Origin: Stenocarpella maydis | Taxonomy: Eukaryota; Ascomycota; Sordariomycetes; Diaporthales; Diaporthaceae | NCBI GenBank assembly: GCA_002270565.1 | Contig: NQMI01000184.1 | Coordinates: 17,700-81,699 of the forward strand | Direction of reading: 5' to 3' | Length of the DNA stretch: 64,000 bases | Shown here: positions 23,896-33,443 of the stretch, piece by piece | How positions within the stretch are numbered: position 1 is the stretch's first letter | Layout of the letters: each line of letters begins with the position of its first letter | Program-made: the position numbers and the translations under genes | The notes under the pieces: generated by a model | The model's input: the letters and a program-made list of their open reading frames with translations, nothing else | The model's database searches: none | What the model was told of the DNA's origin: nothing

Positions 23896-25193
23896 ATGAT
23901 TTCCTGCTTACCTGCATCTAGCACGATGATCGGTAAGCGAGGATTAACCTCTGTCACCAGCTCAGTGCCCAAGCTCGGCATCATCGACGACTACTTGTCT
24001 ACGTCCGCGCCACACTTCAGCCATATACCTTCATCGCGGCTGCAGATCAGAACATTCAATGATACAATCTGTCCGGTTAATGCTTCGGAAACTAGTCGCC
24101 TAATCAAGCGCTTAGAGCCGTTTACCATGCTCTCATCTGTGCGCGAGAGGACCGCGTTTCCAGAATCACTTCTTGGCTCTTTGCCAAACCTTAAGCTTCT
24201 CCTGGCTACAGGCACCCAGTTCGAAGCATTCGACCTTGAAGCTGCCCGGAGGCGTGGTATAGCAGTCGTAGCTGCCCCAGGTCTTGGGCGCACTGACAGC
24301 GTTGGTCCCCGCCGAGCGAACATCAAGCATGGAGGTGCACATCCCACCACACAGCACACATGGGCACTTATTCTGGCTTTAGCTCGCAACATAGCCATTG
24401 ACGATGCGGCTCTGAAGAGCAGAACCTCGCCAGATCGTCCATCCTGCAGACCGGCCTGGCCACAAGCCTGACCGGTGCAACCCTTGGCATTATCGGGCTT
24501 GGCCGACTGGGTGCAGCAGTAGCCCGTATCGGGCGTCTCGCATGGGGTATGGATGTTGTCTGTTGGAGCGCCAATCTCACACAAGAGAAGGCCGACCAGG
24601 CAGCTTTATTAGCCGGATTTACGCCTGTAGGTTGGCCCAAGTTTGTCATCCTCCCCCTCCCTCGAGACTCTTCTTATATTTCCGTGGGCACTGGCAATCG
24701 TTAGAACTAAACGCCTGAAAGCAACGCTGATGGCCAGAATCTATAGAACGAGGGCTCAGGTGGTACAAAGACATTTCGAGTCGTAGAAAAGGCTGAATTG
24801 TTTAGTAAGGCCGACGTTGTTAGCATTCACTATGTCCTTAGCGAGCGCTCTCGCGGTATCGTCGGCGCAGAAGAACTCAAACAAATGAGGCCTTCAGCTT
24901 TACTGGTTAACGCGTCCCGTGCCGCATTGGTTGACGAGGCCGCTCTCATTCAGACACTGAAAAACGGTCAAATCGCTGGCTGTGCTATGGATGTTTTCGG
25001 TATAGAGCCACTCCCGTACAATAGTGTGTGGAGGAAATCGAACTACTGGAGCCAGGAAGGACGTTCAAAAGTGCTGGTCACGCCTCATATGGGCTATTTT
25101 GATTCAGACTTGATGAATACTTGGTACGCTGAGACTGCCGAGAATGTGGAGCGTTGGCTGGATGGAAAAGAGCTCCTTCATCGCCTGGCTTAA
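23896..25193 (+). pseudogene. D-isomer-specific 2-hydroxyacid dehydrogenase, frameshifted
   Basis: Members of this NAD-dependent family reduce 2-keto acids to D-2-hydroxy acids. The N-terminal part (PKLGIIDDYLS, SLPNLKLLLATGTQFEAFDL, TQHTWALILALARNIAIDDA) is in one frame up to about 24420. The Rossmann region LQTGLATSLTGATLGIIGLG continues in another frame, so one indel lies at about 24410-24445. A likely intron at 24631-24759 (GTTGGC...CTCAG) joins AGFTPVG to GTKTFRVVEKAELF. The C terminus keeps the catalytic arginine (LVNASRAALVDE), glutamate (MDVFGIEPLP) and histidine (TPHMG), and ends at the normal place. All key residues survive, so the break may be recent, or may be a sequence error. 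If the frame is intact in the real genome this is a full-length enzyme of about 380 residues. Confidence 0.85.
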
Positions 25194-26341
25194 ATAAGTT
25201 AGTCACCACTTTTTGCACACTTTTTCAAGTATGTGGTCAGGCATTCAAAACTCAGACCATTCATATATGAGCATCTTCTCGTAGTGCTATTGCAGTGCTT
25301 TCGCCATCAGTAGCATCGCCAGATAATCCATCTCCCTGTCCAACCAGCAAGCACAAATTTTTAAGCAATTAACCTCCGATTCATTCGTGGTATGATGTAC
25401 AGTTGTTCAGAATTTGGATCATTCAAATGCTGTGAAACCATCGAGGTACGCACCCCTCCTCCCCACACCCTCTTTACGGCCAAGTGTCTAGGTAGGCAGC
25501 AGTAGAAGATCAAAGGCCGGAGGGCTGTTCAGAGGTCGCGACAGTCTTTCCAATAAAACGATGTCAGTTTTGGAGGATCTGTGGTTGCACAATTATCTCG
25601 GCCAATAAAGATAAACGTTCCGGCATGGGTTCTCAGCCGTGGCTGTTTTGATATTATTCGGTCTGCAGAAGTTCCAAATTTAGGTGAGGTGGGGGGCATG
25701 CTGTCGGATATCAGTCTCCCAAAAGTGCATTTAATTAGGCTTGTACGGCGCCAAGATAAAGTAGCTAAAATACGAATTTAAATTGCTAAAAAGTGCTCAA
25801 ATGGCTGGATTCGCGGACCCGTGGTGAGTCTTCTGGATTCGGCGTAGGCAATGGGGCGTAATATCGACATGACATGCTGCCTGACGGAATGGCATTTTGA
25901 TTTCGTGATTTACAGTCCTGGTGGTTCCACGGGCGCTTATCAACTTTGTATTGTACGTATATGTAAGAACAGCAGAGATAGGTCTAGGGGCGGCTCACTG
26001 CAAGTAAAGTGCACCGTGATGTACTACCGCACTTCCTGGCCAAGTGCCCGGCCAATAAATCGGAAGTATTACTTCCCAGGTGACTTTTCCTGAGCCCGAT
26101 CTAATTCCCCATGCCACTAAGTTTATTGAAAAATCTGAATCGCCACAACGCTTTCTACACACATCTGAATCTGTATCAAGATCTTGTTCCGCAGAGTCTC
26201 GCCTGCTACGACAGCCGCAATGTTTTCCAGACCATTATTCCCAACTTTACAAGTCTCTAGTACGATTTTTGAGACAACTAGGACATGTTTCTATACCAGG
26301 TTCCCATCTCTGAGTAGCCTGGGGAAAACTTAGTTATCGAC
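25194..26341. other. intergenic, no gene recognised
   Basis: Contains only short open frames (for example 25581-25781 and 26080-26313) with no recognisable domain. Composition is mixed to AT-rich. It may include remnants of a gene lost from the degraded island. Confidence 0.4.
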
Positions 26342-27349
26342 ATGGACGAAGTCCAAGCCGTTCGAGTGTACTCCCTGGGTACGACCCAGTTCGACCAGAG
26401 GCACAATCCGATTCCTAGGCCCAACCACAGATGGCCGCCCGGCATATTTGAACTTCAAAAAGGGCGGCGAACACCAGACAAACATCGGTCAAAGTGTGGA
26501 GTGTATCTTCGATGTCACAGACCTTCGACACTTTGAGCCGAGGACAACGCTGTCATATTAAGGGGTTGAGTGGGTCCATATGCCGTCCTGCGTATCCGAG
26601 GATCGCTTGCTACAAGCCAACCCAGAAAGCACAGATGCGTTTATCCGTGAGGAGTATTTCCAAGAGTGTGCAGACATAGTGCGTGAAAGAACGAGCGCGG
26701 TGCGAGTGATTCTATACAACTATCGTCATCGGCGTATTGAAGTGGTAGGAGCCTTTTGTAACCCGGGCACTTGTTCCATTTCATAATCTGAATTCTTCTC
26801 TTTCAATGAATATATTATTACAGCTTTTATTAACTATTCCGGTGGTAGGGTATCAACGTTCATGATCCGTATAAGTTCTCCAGCAAGCCTCTCCCAAACT
26901 TTCACATGGATAACGACGCCGGAACAGCGGAGGTAAATTTACGACGCATTCTGGGGGACCAAGAGGCCGAGCGCTGGCTGTGTCGTCGGTGGGCAATTTT
27001 CAACCTATGGCGACCGGTGGGTGACGTCCGCCAGTGGCCTCTGGCTTTGGTGGATGCCCGCACGGTAGTGCTCGGGCAGGATACGAGCCCGATTTTCACC
27101 TTGAACAACTACAAGACTCACTTCACCGCCCTCATTCCACAAGCACACTACAATTTCTACTATGTCAGTAATCTAGCACCTGACGAGGCCTTGCTCTTTA
27201 TGGATTATGATTCGCGACAGAATGAAAAGGGTGGCGGCGAGCGAAACACAGCAGGCATCGGAAATGGAGCTTTCGAGGATCACAATGCACCTGTGAAGTC
27301 CCTACGGCGTCGATCTATTGAGGTCCGGTCATTAGTTCTGTACGAGTAG
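26342..27349 (+). pseudogene. broken CmcJ/GA4-desaturase-family oxygenase
   Basis: This family (AsaB, CmcJ, gibberellin GA4 desaturase-like) comprises iron/2-oxoglutarate-type enzymes or relatives, often found in fungal secondary metabolism. Recognisable pieces in order are YSLGTTQFDQRHNPIPRP, AYLNFKKGGEHQTNIGQSVE, VTDLRHFEP, GVEWVHMPS, a helical block, then FHMDNDAGTAEVNLRRILG with an HxD motif fitting the metal site. FNLWRPVGDVRQWPLALVDA, YYVSNLAPDEALLFMDYDS and the terminal SIEVRSLVLYE follow. A likely intron is 26745-26848 (GTAGGA...GGTAG). The gene is broken by a frameshift near 26440 and by a TAA at 26559-26561 just before GVEW, which fits CAA to TAA at CpA. The C-terminal half (26849-27349) is intact. 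Confidence 0.82.
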
Positions 27350-28724
27350 GAAATCAATAAAGATGAGCACAGAAGCATCCACTCAAGGGCCCGCAAAGCC
27401 GTCGAACATTAGCCGAACGGCAGTCTCAAGTTTCAAGTCTTATACGTCTCTGGAAACCCTAGGGATTCTAGACTCACGCAAGATTATAAGGCACCATCAG
27501 GGAGATAGCTGCCGAATTCGTCACGCCAAAACACATAAAAACAAAAATTACGGGACCTTTTGTAATAAATATTTAGGAGCACCTTCGTTAATACTTTAGT
27601 AGGCCCCAGCCCCTTGCACGAGGCGGTGAAAAGATAGAGGTAATCCTCAACCAACAGATCAGCCCTCAGGCACCATACACCCCTCCCTGATCCCAATTGA
27701 TTGGCTGATCTCTCGGGACTACCCACAGAAGAGATCCCCCCCTCCCAAAGCGCGTCGGCCGCCAAAACGCCCCAGCACGAGATGAGCATCCAGCTCCGCA
27801 CCCACAGGGTGACAAGACGCGGCACTCGAGCCGTGTGTCAGCGCTGCAGCCTCCCTCGAGGGCGGCGTGCCCCAGGTCAATGAAGAGAGCAACCATGCCT
27901 TTCCTCTCCTCCAGAATCGCCCTCGGGTAACCTCGCCCGTGCCGGCCGTCCAGGCCGCAGATGCGCTGCGTGCCTCCTTTACAAGCATGGCGGGCACCAA
28001 CCTCTACCACCAGTTCCTGGATAGCACGATGGACGTTGCCCCGGACAAGGTCCGTGTCATCACGGCCCAGGCGGTCACCATACCAGTTTTCATTACCACA
28101 ATAAGCCTAATAATCAGCAGCCCACAATTGGTTATGGCTACTACTATTACAGTCTTTATATATATACCCAGCATACTCACTATTCACGGTACAGAACATC
28201 TAGAACGCTAACTAATTCTCAGCTTGTAGCGTCCGCAGGGGAGCACTCTAGAAGAGAGATTAAAGCTGGTAGCCAATGCCAGCTATAAGACGGTAGTATG
28301 CAGCATCTGAAGACAAAAGAGTCACAAACCTAAGGATAATATATTAGTTGGTTAAGCCTATATAAAAGCTAATAGTTATAAGATGACCAAGGTTAAAGAG
28401 ACATAGCATGTTACATAGTGAAAGGATTTTTTTGGCGCGTTGTACTTCATTGAATATGATATTCCGTGGCTGCTTGCTTACCTAATCATACTTGCACTCA
28501 CTAATAAGCCTCCCAGAACGCACTTCTAACTTGCATCATGCTCTCAGAGAATTCGTCCTGCTCAGGATGAACATACTATGAGACGAAACATACTTTCAAA
28601 CAAGTAAATTTGTTGCACAAGGAACGTAGTTGACTTGTCCAGGAGCAGTAGAGACAAAAGGGGTTATAGAGGGGGCAGTACACAGTTGATAAAGGAATCT
28701 GATGCCACTAAAAACCATATACTA
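27350..28724. other. repeat-derived, TA-rich DNA with a GC-rich fragment
   Basis: From about 27690 to 28090 the DNA is GC-rich, and a plus-strand frame reads ADALRASFTSMAGTNLYHQF followed by LDSTMDVAPDKVRVITAQAV. It stops being coding-like abruptly at about 28090, where TA-rich DNA typical of RIP begins and runs to the transposon at 28733. The fragment's family is unknown to me. No complete gene. Confidence 0.45.
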
Positions 28725-28732
28725 TAAAATAG
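28725..28732. repeat. target-site duplication, left (TAAAATAG)
   Basis: The eight bases TAAAATAG directly precede the left inverted repeat and recur exactly at 29410-29417 directly after the right one, as expected for transposon insertion. Confidence 0.93.
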
Positions 28733-28777
28733 GAGATCGGAGATTCGCACAGAAGAAAACGGAGGGTACACAGGTAC
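28733..28777 (+). repeat. left terminal inverted repeat, 45 bp
   Basis: A perfect match to the reverse complement of 29365-29409. It ends in GGGTACACAGGTAC, after which the two ends diverge. Confidence 0.95.
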
Positions 28778-29364
28778 ACTTTTGACCCATGCGCTGCAGC
28801 CAATCAGAGCGCCCCATTCAACCGCACTTGGCCACCCACACCACCCACACCAGTGCTTTTTATCCATGACGAGACCCTCCAGTCCCTTGACCAAGAGGAC
28901 TCCCGTAGCAGCAAGAACCAGCGAGAAGCAGTCCGACGGGATAAGCAGTTGGAGGCAGGGCTCACGAAGCCAGCTACTCGTTAGCTTCCGAAGCGCCGTT
29001 CTGCAGTTGCAGCCTCGCCAGCGGCGACGACCGCAACACCCGAGCCAGCAGCTAAGAAGCGCCGTACGAGGGCTCGTGAGATGGTCAACCAGTTGCCACG
29101 GGTAGATCTGGCTGTGGAGGACCTCGTCGGCGACGAGAAGGACACCCAGGAGGAGATTCAGGTGCTCGGATCGGTTAAGGAACGCCCCATCAGACGAGGA
29201 AAGAAGTAGCAAAACACCAGGGCAGAAGAAACGATAGGGGTAAGCCGAAGCGACGATAGTGGCATACGTGCAGCGATAGATATGTGTAGTTAATGACTGT
29301 GTATTGTTGTTTTGTATGGCGAATGGGTGGTGTAAAAAAACGTTGGCGCACAGGGGGTGCACTC

Positions 29365-29409
29365 GTACCTGTGTACCCTCCGTTTTCTTCTGTGCGAATC
29401 TCCGATCTC
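29365..29409 (-). repeat. right terminal inverted repeat, 45 bp
   Basis: A perfect inverted copy of 28733-28777. The subterminal sequence just inside it (GTGCGCCAAC on the minus strand) is also shared with the degraded relative at 62679. Confidence 0.95.
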
Positions 29410-29417
29410 TAAAATAG
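29410..29417. repeat. target-site duplication, right (TAAAATAG)
   Basis: Exact copy of the left flank at 28725-28732. Confidence 0.93.
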
Positions 29418-30965
29418 ACCGCGGACCGCTAGTTTAATTGCCAGCCCTAGACTAATCGTCAATCTCTATCGGTCAAGGGGTCAGCGGAGCGGGACGTAGA
29501 TCGAAGCTTACGTACCTTAGGCGAAGGGGCTACGGCGAAGGGGGCCCGACGAAGAGGGCCTGGATAAAGAGGGTGGCAAAGGGCAGCGACAGAGGGCGGT
29601 AATGAAGAGCTTACCTAAGTAATTAGCTCCACTTTTAACAACAGCTAAATATTTCTAGAGGTATATCTGAACTAATCAATCTAGCTTTAAGAATCCTTAA
29701 TGGACTAATCTACGTTGAGATAACTTTCGGATATTAAGCTGGTTAAGAACGCTACACGGGCCGCGGATCTTGCAAGCTCGATCCACGTCCCGCTCTACTG
29801 AATCATCACAATCTATACGTTATTCTGAACAGACGCTGTCAATTTGGATCCTCGATATCGATTGATCAAATTCAATGGTTTGATGAAATATACCTAACTT
29901 TTCCGACTGCCCCTCCCAAACCACGGCCCCCCTTCAAAAAAAAGGAAATTCCATCTAAATGAAGTCCACCCCAATTACTTTCCACCTGAAAATAAACCCG
30001 GCACACACCATCCGACCTTCTATTCCCCTCGAGTGTTCCCAATACACTGTCTTTGTGCACCCGGTGTTCCCAGAGGTCAAATTGAAACGCCGAACCAACC
30101 CATGCAAGAGAAACCAACCGAGAACCGAAGGCACACTTTTGCCAGACAGCGTCTCAAGGAGTAAGTGACTAGGGATAGCCAGCAAGATAAGTCCAGTCGT
30201 GCAGACTAGGGACAGAGAAGGGGGCAAGATGCTGGACAGGGTTTCTTAGAAGGGCGGAAGAGACTTCGTGCATTAATTTTGCAGGTTCACGCTGAATTGC
30301 TTTCTGCCCTCTGTAGAAGCCAACCTCGAGTGAACAACAAAAGCCCCGTCCCAACCAGCAGTTCCATAAACCCCAAGTGGCCACACAGTGCTTGCTGGCT
30401 TGTACAGATAATGCCTTTCCCCCTCCGGCCCCGTCAAAACCCAGTCACCAGAACCAACTGACACGCTATCAAAGCTGGATGGCTCCAGATGCAGCAAGCG
30501 ATCGAGAGAGTAGAATGCGGCAATGAGGAAAGCAAAAGGACCTCGAAAACAGTAAACCGTAGGTGTGATGAACTCCCTGAACTCCGATTTTTTGTTGAAC
30601 CGTTACACCCCGACCTGAAAACACCCCCGCAATATTATTCCCTTTTCCCTCTCGAAATCAAAATTTGCGCCCCATCCGTCGTATGCTCGGGGACCTCATT
30701 CATTTATCCCGCAAAAGTGTCCGCCCGCTGGAATTCCCGGACGCCGTGAAACCGAAAATATGCTGCAAGACAATCAAGAAAGAGAGGGGTTGTTGGTATG
30801 CAACCCATGTATAGATGTCGGCAGTAGTGGCGTGCCCCACTCGAGATTCCTCAGAGCGGTGGTGGCTCATGTTCATAATGAGCCAGTGCTCGCCAACACG
30901 CACTGAGTAGACTCTCAGGCCGTGTCGCACAAGTGTACACGTGGATATGCCCTGGTCTTCACCCG
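29418..30965. other. RIP-like DNA grading into gac1 3' flank
   Basis: About 29418-29880 continues the TA-rich DNA into which the transposon inserted. From about 29900 composition returns to normal, and this part likely includes the 3' untranslated region of the gac1-like gene. Open frames here are short and unrecognised. Confidence 0.5.
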
Positions 30966-33443
30966 CTAATTGCCCCTAATAGCTGTTGCAGAATGAGCGT
31001 CGGGTCCGGCGAACGGGAATCGATCGTGCATGTAACTCGCTAACTCATCTGGCGACGTACCGGTGAAGGGTTGGAACCCACCTACCATGGACGACGGCGA
31101 AGCCGTTCGTCCGGTGGACTGGCCCATCACCGGAGGCGAGGATCGTGGTTGCGTGTTGGAAGAGCTGTCGTCCTGGACGATGGTATTGCCGAGAGGTGAG
31201 ATGTTAGGAGATGCCCCCACGGTAGGGAGCACCGCCGAGGATTGGAAGTAGGGGTTTGGGTCAGAGGTCGCCCATTGTCTCTGGGAGCCACGCCCACGCG
31301 GCTGCGAGCCAAAGGCAAGAGGACTTGCGCTGCTGCTGCTTCCGCTGCTGTTCAGCCCACGACCCAACGCATCGTCGGCCCCATCGAATTTCCCGCCTCC
31401 CATAGTACCGTCCCTCATCTGAGGGCTTGACTGCTTCGATCCAAACTGCAAATCAAACAACTGTTAGTACTGGGGTCGTTTCTGTTGACGGTCCGGCGCC
31501 GGGGGTCGCTCAGGAGCTCGAGAGCAGACATCATATCCATGGGTACGTACAAAGCAGTATTTGTTGACAATTTCCTCGTATGATGACGACGCAATGCTCG
31601 TTGCCCCAGGGGACCCGGTGCCAGGAACGGCCGGCAGTGCGCTCTTTGCATAGGCCAAGGTTTTGTTCGCGGCGGTGGGCTGCTGTTCCTGGGAGAGCGG
31701 CCTTCCCATGTTGGCCGTCGCCAGAGACGGGGTCTTACGGTTAGACTTCATCTGTAAGGTATCCGGCCTGGTCATGGAATCCTTTGCGGCCTGCATCGCA
31801 GCCGAGAGGGAGGCGCCAAAGTCGTATCTGTTTGAGAAGGCCTGTCCGCTTGGTGCGGACAGCCGGTTCGATAGGTTATCGCTCGGAATGCTGGTGGTGG
31901 ATTTGGAGCTCTTCAGCCGCAGCGCAGGGCCGGGCTCGCCCAGGTACTCGTGGATCGACTGCTCAAAGTTGACCTTGGTGTTGCCACCAAAGTCGTCGAA
32001 GCCAACAGGCATTGACTTGGGGCGTGGGGCTGTGGATGGGTTTGACCTTCGGTTGCTCCTGGGAAGGGGCTGGGCCGGCCTGTTGGCAGCCCCGATAGGA
32101 CCCTTCTTACCGTTCTGGGGCAACATCTTCTTGCGGAAGTCGACCTGGAAGTTAGGACCGCTGTTGTTGTCCCAGTGTTCCTGACCGTTGGCGGTGTACC
32201 TGATTGCAAAGTACAGAGTCTTGGACTCAAGGTTTGCCAGGTCCGCCAGCTTGATGCTGAAGTTGAACCTGTCGTGGCCGATCTCACCAAACCTAGGCGT
32301 AACCTCAGCCACGTAATCGGCACTGACCTCTGACGTTGTCTTCCAGTAGTCACAGGTAAATCGACAGACAACCGACTTCTGGAAGGAAATGTTGGCCACA
32401 ACCACCGACCCGATCAAGAACTTGTGGTCGTTGGAGAGCCAGACCCGCTCGAGGCGTACTGGCTGAGATTTCCTGGCAGGGTTATCAGAGGGGAAGTTGC
32501 TAATCACCATCTCCCACTCGAACGGAGGGGATCGGGCACCGTGCTTGTCCTCATTGCCGAATGGGTACTCGGTATCACTATCGTAGTTGTCGACTGGCGA
32601 TGAGCCTGCACTGACAGCCAGTGGTCGGTCGACTTGGAGGAAATGGCGGACGTGCTCGAGGTGAGAGTCAAAGTGGACGGCCTTGGAGAAGGTCGGGGTG
32701 CCAGGCATGCTGGACGGGCGGCGGCGGGAGGCGGGTCGGAGGGCCGGACGCACAAGCTCACCAGACTTCTTGCGCAGCATCTGGGGCCTGGGGAGGCGCT
32801 CGTCTTCCTCGTCATCCGAGTTTGCTACCGAGGCCGAGGCGGATTTGGACACGTCTGGCATTGTCATGGACCGGTTGTGCGAGGTCCTCCGGGCATGAGC
32901 AAGGTCCTCCAACGAGCTTGCACTAAAGCTGTGGTGCACCCCCTCGGCCATCTTCTGAGCCTGTGACTGGAGGACAAGCAGGTCACCCGCATCCACCACG
33001 TCCTCGGTCTTGTTGGGAGAACCCTCGCGATGTTGTGGGATCTGGCTGATTGCGTCATGCAATTTCTTAAGGGTCTCGACGCGGCGGCCGCGAAGTTGAG
33101 GGAGGTCGTCATCGTCACTGGAGGCGGATGACTCGGGTGGGGAGATGACGGCGCCGGTGGGCATGCTCTGGCCGTCAGTAACAGGCGGTGGCGACTGGCG
33201 GACAGTATGGCTGAACATGCCCTTCAGGTCGGCCACGGTGGCCTCGGGTGAAAGCTGGTTTATTGGGACATGGCTGGCTCCCACGGCAGAGGGTGTCCTC
33301 CGGTGCTTGGTCAAGTATGAAGCGGAACGGGGGAGGACGGGACGAGAGCCACCGGGCGATGCCTGCAGAGAGGGCCGGCGGCTGGTGTCTGGCGTTGTGG
33401 GAGCTGACGAGGCAGGAGACTTGCTAGGGGGCGTGTAAGGCAT
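30966..33443 (-). CDS. GAC1: PP1 glycogen-targeting regulatory subunit (Gac1/Pig1-like, CBM21)
   Basis: The protein targets type-1 protein phosphatase to glycogen and activates glycogen synthase. Exons are 31551-33443 and 30966-31445, split by a 105-bp phase-0 intron (GTACGT...TGCAG) that joins NKYCF to FGSKQSS. The chosen start MPYTPPSKSPASSAPTTPDT gives 790 residues; an in-frame ATG at 33512 exists, but a likely 5' intron acceptor (TTCCAG) lies between the two. The N terminus is serine/proline-rich with PRSASYLTKHRRTPSA. The PP1-docking RVxF-type motif is KAVHF near residues 254-258, with VRHFLQVDRP downstream. A CBM21 glycogen-binding domain spans roughly 312-435 (VRLERVWLSNDHKFLIGSVV; VVCRFTCDYWKTTSEV; HWDNNSGPNFQVDF). 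The long C-terminal tail looks disordered. It is probably regulated by phosphorylation of the serine-rich regions, which is inference from family behaviour. Confidence 0.93.

Larger units (their letters stand above)
28733..29409. mobile_element. 677-bp non-autonomous DNA transposon with 45-bp TIRs
   Basis: The element is bounded by perfect 45-bp terminal inverted repeats (28733-28777 and 29365-29409) beginning GAGATCGGAGATTCGCACAG, and flanked by an exact 8-bp target duplication. That duplication size fits the hAT superfamily, or possibly a MULE. The interior is GC-rich and keeps a stop-interrupted coding remnant on the plus strand from about 28868 (ETLQSLDQEDSRSSKNQREA; AAKKRRTRAREMVNQLPRVD; VEDLVGDEKDTQEEIQVLGS). 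A degraded homologue with the same end lies at 62679-64000 in the opposite orientation and extends further, so this copy looks like an internally deleted derivative. The intact ends and duplication suggest recent insertion into older TA-rich DNA. Confidence 0.93.
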
